A stretch of DNA of 9,250 nt from Acidobacteriota bacterium (GTDB lineage Bacteria > Acidobacteriota > Terriglobia > Terriglobales > Acidobacteriaceae): the NCBI GenBank assembly GCA_003225615.1, contig QIAS01000040.1, positions 1-9,250 of the forward strand, given 5' to 3'. Below, one piece after another: positions 1 to 5,187 of this stretch. The notes under the pieces were generated by a model. The model was not told where the DNA came from. It saw nothing but the letters and a program-made list of their open reading frames with translations, and did not search any database. Position 1 is the first letter of the stretch. The number at the start of each line of letters is the position of its first letter. The position numbers and the translations under genes are program-made.

Positions 1-60
1 GCCTTTCACAGAACCTTCTGACCATCGTTTTTCTCATATTTACGTCGAACCCGTCGTTAC

Positions 61-78
61 TGCGGTTATGTTACCGCA
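61..78 (-). terminator. Small hairpin downstream of the TPR relic
   Basis: TGCGGT (61-66) and ACCGCA (73-78) form a perfect 6-base-pair stem around a 6-base loop, 17 bases past the stop of the TPR relic on the minus strand. There is no T tract after it in that direction, so it is at best a degenerate or Rho-assisted terminator. It may be a leftover of the intact gene's 3' end. Confidence 0.25.
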
Positions 79-95
79 ACAACGAATGCAGACTC

Positions 96-551
96 TCACC
101 CGGGTAGGCCAATGCGGTGCACAAGGTTTTGAAAGCGCCAGTCGGAGCGGAGAAGATCGAAGCCCGGCCGCAGCAGGACGCCCGGGTTAAATCGCTCTTC
201 GTAGCCTTTTTCGAGCCAATTCATGGCTTGATCCGTATCTCCGAGAGATGCATAGATCATGGCAATCTCCGAAGCATACGAATAACCAGGGTTTGAGCGC
301 TTCTTTAGGTCGCTCAGCAGCTTTACCGCTTCGCTCCTCTTGCCGGATACGACATAGGCGCCAGCAAGATTACTATGCATGTCGGGCTACCTCCAGACAG
401 CTGGACCGCTGTTTTTGAAGGTACGCCTGGGGTGTGCGAGAGCAAAATTAGGATCCATTTCGATCGTCTTGCGGCTCTGTCGTATGGATTCGTCATAAGG
501 GTGCGCAAGGACAAGGAGCTCTGCCACATCGGCGTTAATGATAAGAGATAG
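96..551 (-). pseudogene. Decayed C-terminal remnant of a TPR-repeat protein
   Basis: Read on the minus strand, three pieces together give the tail of a tetratricopeptide-repeat protein. Piece one (551 to about 432) reads LSLIINAD, then YDESIRQSRKTIEMDPNFAL, a TPR helix pair with its typical D-P-N-F turn. Piece two (about 418-377) lies in another frame and reads AVQLSGGSPT. Piece three (about 376-96) returns to the first frame with NLAGAYVVSGKRSEAVKLL and a further repeat, DTDQAMNWLEKGYEERF, then ends at TGA (96-98). A TAG at 387-389 stops the first frame between the pieces. The spacing between pieces one and two is about 15 bases where a TPR array would need roughly 60, so an internal deletion is likely. 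Upstream of 551 the frame stops (TGA) and I see no further similarity. Such arrays often form the C-terminus of winged-helix or kinase-TPR proteins in Acidobacteriota (recalled, not searched). The last 94 residues (380-96) could still be called as a small ORF, but they are probably not a working gene. Confidence 0.72.
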
Positions 552-878
552 TCGTCAAAGCCGATGTTCGGTCAATCCCGAAGAAGCAGGTGTTTCTCTG
601 AAGGTCACCATAGAAATTGACCGCCTCACAGAGAAACTCAGAGCCGAAGGAGAAACTATCATCGTCAATCTACTAGCAGTCCCAGCAGCATTCCCAGGGA
701 TCAGCCGGTGCATCGCACGGGAAGGGAAGCAGGATGAACCTGGAAGTGCCGGAGGTCTGCAACCCCGTGCGCCGTCGTAACCAACGGACGAAGTGTTTGC
801 GGGCCACAAAGCTCTCCGGCAGCAGACATCGTGGCGCAGCACGCCGTCTGTGTCAAGCCTGCAACTGTGAATGCTGTT
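552..878. other. Gene-free stretch between TPR relic and LuxR regulator
   Basis: I see no supportable gene here. Short open frames exist on both strands, but they overlap one another, lack good ribosome-binding sites and show no recognisable family motif. The stretch follows the stop codon of the minus-strand LuxR-type regulator and leads into the relic, so it fits a 3' flank with eroding sequence. No convincing intrinsic terminator (GC stem plus T run) was found for the regulator gene. Confidence 0.5.
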
Positions 879-1934
879 TTAATCGGCCGAAAAGACCTTT
901 GCTCTTGCTTTCCGGAATCCCACCGCATCCTGCGCACGGTGAAGTGAGGAAGGCTTCTTCGAAGTCGAGCTGTTCGACCAATCGGCAGCCTTCTGCTCAG
1001 CCGCCGAGATCTGTTCTGCGGTCATCGACTCAGCTATTTTTTTCCTTAAAGCCACGAGCTGGTCCCGGGCATGAGGATTGGTCGCTTCTGACAAAAGACA
1101 CCAGATGTACGCCGATTGGCGGTCCGGAGATAGCTCCACCCCCTCCTCGTCGATCTGGGGTAACTTGAACTGGGGCGGGGCGTCCTGGTGTGCCTCTTGG
1201 CGCTGCTCAAGGAGTGATTCTTGGACCTTAGATTCGTAGCTCGCTTTCCGCGGCTCGGTCGCTGGCGTGCCAAGGGTCAAAAACAGGAGTTCCATTCGAT
1301 TCGAGACGCCCACCTTGTCGAAGATCCGCAAAAGATAATTCTTCACCGTATGCCTGCTGAGCTTCAATTGATCACCAATTTCTCGGTTGGTTAGCCCCTC
1401 AGCGAGAGCCTGGACGACTTGCAATTCGCGTTTGGAGAGCAGGCTGATTCCTTTTGCGTCAACTGCGCGCACAGGGCGAGTGGTGGTGAGGGCTTCTAAA
1501 GCGAATTTCAGTTCCTTTGAATTAGCCCAAATCTGACCCTCATGAACACATCGGATACACTTGCAGAGGCTTCTCCAGGATTCATGCTTAGAAAAGATCC
1601 CCATTGCTCCTGCTCGAAACGCCTCCACGATAGTTTCGCGCTTGGAAGAATCCAGCAGCATCACTCCACGTATCGCTGGCCGCGATCTGTGCAACTCGCG
1701 CAATACGTCGAACCCGCGTGAGGGCTCCTCGTCCAGATTGGAGCTGATGATCGCCACGTGGACTGGGATTTTTGCGACAATGTCAAATAATTCTCGAGCG
1801 CTGGACACCACACCCACGACCTGAATGCGGCGGTCGCGCTTCAATGCGTCAGCCAGGAGCTGGCTGTAGATGCGGGTATTGTCGGCTACCACAGCAAGGA
1901 TCGGGCCCTGGTCCCCGCGATCCGCGTCGCCCAT
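879..1934 (-). CDS. Atypical LuxR/NarL-type response regulator with Sel1-like tail
   Basis: A 351-residue cytoplasmic transcription regulator. Residues ~10-130 form a receiver-like domain. Residues ~163-220 form a LuxR-type helix-turn-helix with the classic LSKRELQVVQALAEG, LTNREI and SRHTVKNYL stretches, ending in VGVSNRMEL. The receiver lacks the phosphorylated Asp: where NarL-type proteins have D-x-N-L, this one has Ser64-Ser65-Asn66-Leu67. The N-terminal acidic pair is reduced to Ala17-Asp18. Lys116 occupies the usual Lys position. After a Q/E-rich linker (~230-270) comes a tail beginning SAYIWCLLSEA (~274-284) and then MTAEQISAAEQKAADW (304-319), which resembles the end of a Sel1-type repeat. 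I chose the ATG at 1934 because GGAGG (1941-1945) lies 6 bases upstream; the longer frame back to 1994 has no such site. It is transcribed divergently from the UpxY gene across a 936-base gap, so it may regulate that locus. The DNA-binding family call is firm; phosphorylation-independence and the target are inference. Confidence 0.9.
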   Translation of the reverse strand: MGDADRGDQGPILAVVADNTRIYSQLLADALKRDRRIQVVGVVSSARELFDIVAKIPVHVAIISSNLDEEPSRGFDVLRELHRSRPAIRGVMLLDSSKRETIVEAFRAGAMGIFSKHESWRSLCKCIRCVHEGQIWANSKELKFALEALTTTRPVRAVDAKGISLLSKRELQVVQALAEGLTNREIGDQLKLSRHTVKNYLLRIFDKVGVSNRMELLFLTLGTPATEPRKASYESKVQESLLEQRQEAHQDAPPQFKLPQIDEEGVELSPDRQSAYIWCLLSEATNPHARDQLVALRKKIAESMTAEQISAAEQKAADWSNSSTSKKPSSLHRAQDAVGFRKARAKVFSAD

Positions 1935-1940
1935 TATCAG

Positions 1941-1945
1941 CCTCC
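1941..1945 (-). promoter_or_regulatory. Ribosome-binding site fixing the LuxR-regulator start
   Basis: GGAGG on the minus strand, 6 bases before the ATG at 1934. It selects this start over the in-frame upstream ATG at 1994. Confidence 0.75.
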
Positions 1946-2207
1946 GGTGGAACTCAGAGGAAGTGTAGAGCGGCCCTCTTGTCCACGATCGCAAGTTGGA
2001 TACACCAAGTTATTACAGTAAGGGGGGAGGTAGCCCCACTCGGCCTAGTGACTCCGCCCAAAACGGGGCAGGTTCACGCTCGTAACCCGCGGAAAAGCGG
2101 TCTTCGGGGAGGGCTTCTGGACCTACGAGGCCGTCACGCCTTGTCTCGCCATCACCAAGCTAGAAATAAAATATCGAACTAGAAACCTCGTGAGAGCCTT
2201 CTTGCGC

Positions 2208-2222
2208 TGCGTAGGGTACGCA
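2208..2222. repeat. Perfect 6-3-6 inverted repeat, possible operator
   Basis: TGCGTA, three G, then TACGCA: a perfect 15-base dyad in the gap between the LuxR-type regulator and the UpxY gene. Dyads of this size are typical dimeric helix-turn-helix binding sites, and the neighbouring LuxR-type protein is an obvious candidate ligand. The role is inferred from position and symmetry only. Confidence 0.35.
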
Positions 2223-2324
2223 AATCACGGCAGTCACATTTTTTGCTGATAGGGGGCCTGAACTTGCGTGGGGGTGGACAAGCTACAAAATTAGCGTAGC
2301 ACCGAACCCATTTTTCGACAAGGA

Positions 2325-2353
2325 GCAATACATTGCGATCATGTAATTTTTTT
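2325..2353 (+). other. Short dyad followed by a T run, possible attenuator
   Basis: GCAAT (2325-2329) and ATTGC (2332-2336) are separated by two bases, and a run of seven T follows at 2347-2353. As RNA the stem is weak (short, AU-rich, 2-base loop) and the T run is offset by 10 bases, so terminator activity is doubtful. It would matter only if the UpxY transcript starts upstream of about 2320. Confidence 0.15.
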
Positions 2354-2870
2354 GCGCGTGCCAAATCCCAAAACGATAATCGAAGAGTCTAGAACCTCAT
2401 CACAGACCCCACTAAAGTCACATTCCCGAAGGCACAAAGTAACCATCGAGGCATTCCCAATCCGCAAAAACAGGTCTAATGATCGGACCAGTTGGAGGTT
2501 TCGGTCCCTGCTTAAGTTGGCCAACAGAATGATTTGCATGGACATGCGATCACGGTCCCGATTTACTTCTTGCAATCGGTGAATCCTGTCATTGTTGCGG
2601 CCTCGGTATCTTGTGCAGCGCTGGGATCTTCCGATCAGGACACTTGTCTCTAGTCTCACAATCCCGCTCCACGGGACAGCAAACCTCATAACGAATAGTT
2701 CTTTGTTCACTAGTGACGTCTACCTCTTGCAGCGGTTTGCATTCGCACTTATCTTGCAACTATCACTACGGGCGTTCACAACTGTTTCCCCCTCCCCTGC
2801 CCGAAGCCAAGACAAGATGCATGTTCCGAAATGGGGCACAAGCTGTAACTGTAACCCAGAGGGCGAAGCT

Positions 2871-3425
2871 ATGAGCAGTGGCGGTCAACTGTACCCGATG
2901 GATTCGATGGTTCCGATCCCCGCAACCGAATGCGCCAATTGGTATGCGGTTCACACTCGCTCTCGGCATGAGAAGGTTGTCGAGAATCGTTTGCAGGGAC
3001 AGGGTATTACAACATTCCTTCCGCTCGTCAGGGAAGTACATCGCTGGCGAGATCGCCGAAAAACCGTTGAGCTTCCGCTGTTCAGCTCCTACGTTTTCGT
3101 CAAGCTGGCAATGACTGCCCAGGAACGCGCGCGAGTGTTTCGGGTCGATGGAATATTGGGTTTTGTGGGAATTCGTGGAGAAGGAACTCCAATTCCCAAC
3201 GAAGAGATTGAAACCGTCCAAGCGCTTCTCTCACACAAAGTTCCCTCGACCCCCCATCAATTTTTGAAAGTCGGACAACGCGTGCGAATTCGGGGGGGTG
3301 CCCTCGACGGCCTCGAAGGGATCTTCTTGTCGACCAACGCGGAGGACAAAGTCGTCGTATCAGTTAATGTCATTCAGAGATCGTTAGCGGTACGAATCGA
3401 AGGATACGAAATCGAGCCCCTTTAG
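2871..3425 (+). CDS. UpxY/RfaH-type NusG paralogue, transcription antiterminator
   Basis: A 184-residue member of the NusG superfamily. The NGN domain spans about residues 22-120: it opens with WYAVHTRSRHEKVVENRL (24-41), continues through FLPLVREVHRWRDRRK (49-64) and has the hallmark PLFSSYVFVK (69-78), the surface that clamps RNA polymerase in NusG and RfaH. A KOW domain follows (~133-165: KVGQRVRIRGGALDGLEG). Unlike housekeeping NusG it is not next to secE or rplK but heads a polysaccharide locus. That is the context of UpxY proteins of Bacteroides capsule loci and of RfaH, which suppress pausing and termination in long surface-polysaccharide operons. The ATG at 2871 is chosen because AGAGGG (2858-2863) lies 7 bases upstream and the NGN domain starts 20 residues later; the open frame back to 2592 has no domain. 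The next regulator begins 15 bases after the stop, implying one transcript. Family is clear; the controlled operon is inferred to be its own. Confidence 0.93.
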   Translation: MSSGGQLYPMDSMVPIPATECANWYAVHTRSRHEKVVENRLQGQGITTFLPLVREVHRWRDRRKTVELPLFSSYVFVKLAMTAQERARVFRVDGILGFVGIRGEGTPIPNEEIETVQALLSHKVPSTPHQFLKVGQRVRIRGGALDGLEGIFLSTNAEDKVVVSVNVIQRSLAVRIEGYEIEPL

Positions 3426-3440
3426 CTGTCGCCCCCATCC

Positions 3441-4967
3441 ATGGGCTCAGGCTCATTTCCTACCGCATCCAGGAACCCAACACTCGTGAACAACCTAGAC
3501 ATCTCACGGCGAATGTTAGTTATAAGCCGGGAATCCGCTTCCCTTGGCCCATTCTGGAGTGTGAGCCGAAGCAATTCGTGGCAACTAGAGATAGCGTCGA
3601 CCGGTCAGGAGGCATTAGAACGCCTACAGTCTGGAATCACGCCCGATCTCATTTTCGTTGATCTGCTACCTGGGGATGCCGATAGCATGCCCGTCCTGCG
3701 CTGGCTGCACAAGATGAGGCCGGAATTGAAGATCATCCTCTTATCAGAATCCGCCGATAATCAGCAACTGGTAGAAGCAGTACGTTTTGGTGCGCATGAC
3801 AGCCTGCTCAAGCCTTGTCAGCACCAGCAGTTGCAGGAACTTCTAAACCGTCACCTGAATATGCGCAACTCGAACCACGATACAGAAGTTGTCTGCGACG
3901 AAATCGAACAGATTAATGAAGAGTTGTTCTTCGTCGCTGCCAGCCCAACAATACGAAAGCTACGGGCGCGTGCCGAGTTGCTCGCACAGGTGAACGCGCC
4001 AGTACTGATTGTCGGGGAAAGCGGTAGCGGTAAGGAGATCGTCGCGCGCCTTATCCACAAGCTATCGGTTCGCTCCGGATCCAGAATACTGAAGGCAAAT
4101 TGCGCGACCTTGCCGAGCGAACTTCTCGACATCGAACTTTTCGGATGTGAACACGACGTGGTTAGCGGAGCGGCGCGAACGAAGCGGGGAAAGTTTGAGC
4201 TGTGTCACGGGGGGACGATCCTGCTGGATGAACTTACAGAAATGCCTGCCAGCTTGCAGGCCAAACTGTTGCACGTCTTGCAAGACAGTCAGTTTTTTAG
4301 GTCAGGTAGTGAGACCACGACAGAAATAGATGTCCGCATCTTGGCTGCATCCAACGTAGATGTAGAGCGGGCGGTTGCGGAGAAGAAGTTGCGTGAGGAC
4401 CTCTATTACCGGCTCAGCGCGTTTACGATTCACGTTCCTCCCCTGAGGCAGCGCAAAGAGGAAATCCCTCTTCTGCTGGCCCACTTTATGAATCAGATCT
4501 CGAAGCACTATGGACTGCCACCCCGCATGCTTTCTCCGGCGGTGCTGGAAGCGTGCCAGCACCACTCGTGGCCCGGAAATCTCAGAGAACTGGAGAATTT
4601 TGTGAAGCGTTACCTCGTAATGGGTGACGAATCACTGGCAGCGAGCGAACTGGAGCCCGAAGCGAACTTCTCTTCTGGTCAAAAGAACGCGTTGTCGCAC
4701 GGATACTCTCCTAAAAAGTTCACAGCCGCGGAGTTCCCGAGCCTCAAGTCACTCGTACGTACGGCAAAAGGACAGACCGAGAGGAGCGCAATTGCAGGTG
4801 CTCTGCAGCGGACACAGTGGAACCGGAAGGCCGCCGCCCGGCTCTTGGGCATTAGTTACAGAGCCTTGCTGTACAAAGTTCAGGAATATCATATGACTCC
4901 ACCGGCAACTTATGCTCCCCACTTGGCGCCGGGGCTTCGAATGAAAGGCAACGGACAGGGAGAGTGA
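3441..4967 (+). CDS. NtrC-type response regulator (AAA+ enhancer-binding protein)
   Basis: About 508 residues in the order receiver, AAA+ ATPase, Fis-type DNA-binding helices. Receiver (~24-140): the phospho-acceptor is Asp74 in IFVDLLPGD and the conserved Lys is Lys124 in SLLKPC, but the usual N-terminal acidic pair is changed (LVISRES). AAA+ core (~162-395): Walker A GESGSGKE (192-199), Walker B ILLDEL (260-265), sensor I ILAASN (300-305), arginine-finger stretch LREDLYYRLS (317-326), sensor II SWPGNLREL (376-384). Fis-type HTH at ~447-483 (NRKAAARLLGISYRALLYKV). The GAFTGA loop that engages sigma54 is degenerate: after ELFG (232-235) the positions read D239-V-V-S-G-A. It is probably co-transcribed with the UpxY gene 15 bases upstream. 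The start is uncertain: the ATG at 3441 has no Shine-Dalgarno, while an in-frame GTG at 3486 has AGGA 11 bases upstream and leaves a normal receiver N-terminus. No partner histidine kinase is in the window. Confidence 0.92.
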   Translation: MGSGSFPTASRNPTLVNNLDISRRMLVISRESASLGPFWSVSRSNSWQLEIASTGQEALERLQSGITPDLIFVDLLPGDADSMPVLRWLHKMRPELKIILLSESADNQQLVEAVRFGAHDSLLKPCQHQQLQELLNRHLNMRNSNHDTEVVCDEIEQINEELFFVAASPTIRKLRARAELLAQVNAPVLIVGESGSGKEIVARLIHKLSVRSGSRILKANCATLPSELLDIELFGCEHDVVSGAARTKRGKFELCHGGTILLDELTEMPASLQAKLLHVLQDSQFFRSGSETTTEIDVRILAASNVDVERAVAEKKLREDLYYRLSAFTIHVPPLRQRKEEIPLLLAHFMNQISKHYGLPPRMLSPAVLEACQHHSWPGNLRELENFVKRYLVMGDESLAASELEPEANFSSGQKNALSHGYSPKKFTAAEFPSLKSLVRTAKGQTERSAIAGALQRTQWNRKAAARLLGISYRALLYKVQEYHMTPPATYAPHLAPGLRMKGNGQGE

Positions 4968-5187
4968 TGCTGTCTCCCAACAGTCATTACGAACACCAAA
5001 CGCAGAACTAACTATAACAATCAGATTCTCGATTTTGCCACTGCGCAAATCCATGAGCCGCCTGTCCCTCAGAAAAGCCGAGATGTAAGTTCAGCCAACA
5101 GCCTGACCTGAGCCCCTTGTTACTGGGGAGCGCGCGGGCGCGCGAGTGAAAGTTTCTTGTACTTATTTCAACCTTTGGAGTCCTTCT
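4968..5187. other. 220-base spacer/leader before the sugar genes
   Basis: No gene is visible. Two short dyads sit near its 3' end: CCCC (5113-5116) pairing with GGGG (5125-5128), and the perfect GC dyad at 5131-5144. No T run follows either, so they are not classical terminators. This break suggests that the biosynthetic genes have their own promoter or a structured leader, perhaps a place where the UpxY-type protein acts. I could not pick out a convincing -10/-35 or -24/-12 pair. Confidence 0.4.
5131..5144 (+). repeat. GC-only inverted repeat upstream of the epimerase gene
   Basis: CGCGCG, two G, then CGCGCG: a perfect 14-base dyad 43 bases before the epimerase start codon. As RNA it could form a 5-pair GC stem with a 4-base loop. 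It could be a pause or leader hairpin or simply GC-biased sequence; no T tract follows. Confidence 0.3.

Larger units (their letters stand above)
1935..2870. other. Long divergent intergenic region of the EPS regulators
   Basis: This 936-base gap separates two divergent regulatory genes and carries no convincing protein gene. Open frames on the minus strand (2339-2710, 2179-2364) and the upstream extension of the UpxY frame (2592-2870) show no family motifs. It should hold the promoters of both transcripts. Visible structure includes short perfect inverted repeats at 2208-2222, 2282-2300 and 2325-2336, a G-run/C-run pair at 2021-2037, a CCGC/GCGG stem near 2088-2101, and a seven-T run at 2347-2353. 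A weak sigma70-like pair, TTGCAG (2727-2732) and TATCTT (2750-2755) with 17-base spacing, could serve the UpxY transcript. I found no recognisable riboswitch, JUMPstart/ops element or good -24/-12 sigma54 promoter by eye. Confidence 0.55.

Noticed and set aside
538..780. Plus-strand frame of 80 codons beside the TPR relic
   Set aside because: No ribosome-binding site or motif, overlaps frames of similar length on the other strand, and begins inside the relic.
734..1168. Plus-strand frame of 144 codons opposite the LuxR-type regulator tail
   Set aside because: Mostly antisense to the regulator's C-terminal region, low-complexity Pro/Arg/Ser composition, no motif.
2041..2110. Possible riboswitch-like stems near the LuxR-type regulator
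   Set aside because: Stems are only about four pairs, and the conserved cores I know for c-di-GMP (GEMM) and cobalamin aptamers are absent.
2339..2710. Minus-strand open frame of 123 codons in the divergent gap
   Set aside because: GTG start, SD-like bases too far away (about 12 bases), no recognisable motif, and heavy Arg/Ile composition typical of a chance frame; other overlapping frames are equally open.
2592..2870. N-terminal extension of the UpxY frame
   Set aside because: The extra 93 residues show no domain, and a good ribosome-binding site sits right before the ATG at 2871.
5121..5145. Possible sigma54 -24/-12 promoter (GG and GC ten bases apart at 5126-5139)
   Set aside because: Matches only the bare GG-N10-GC spacing; lacks TGGCAC and TTGC and lies in a GC-only dyad where such spacing is expected by chance.
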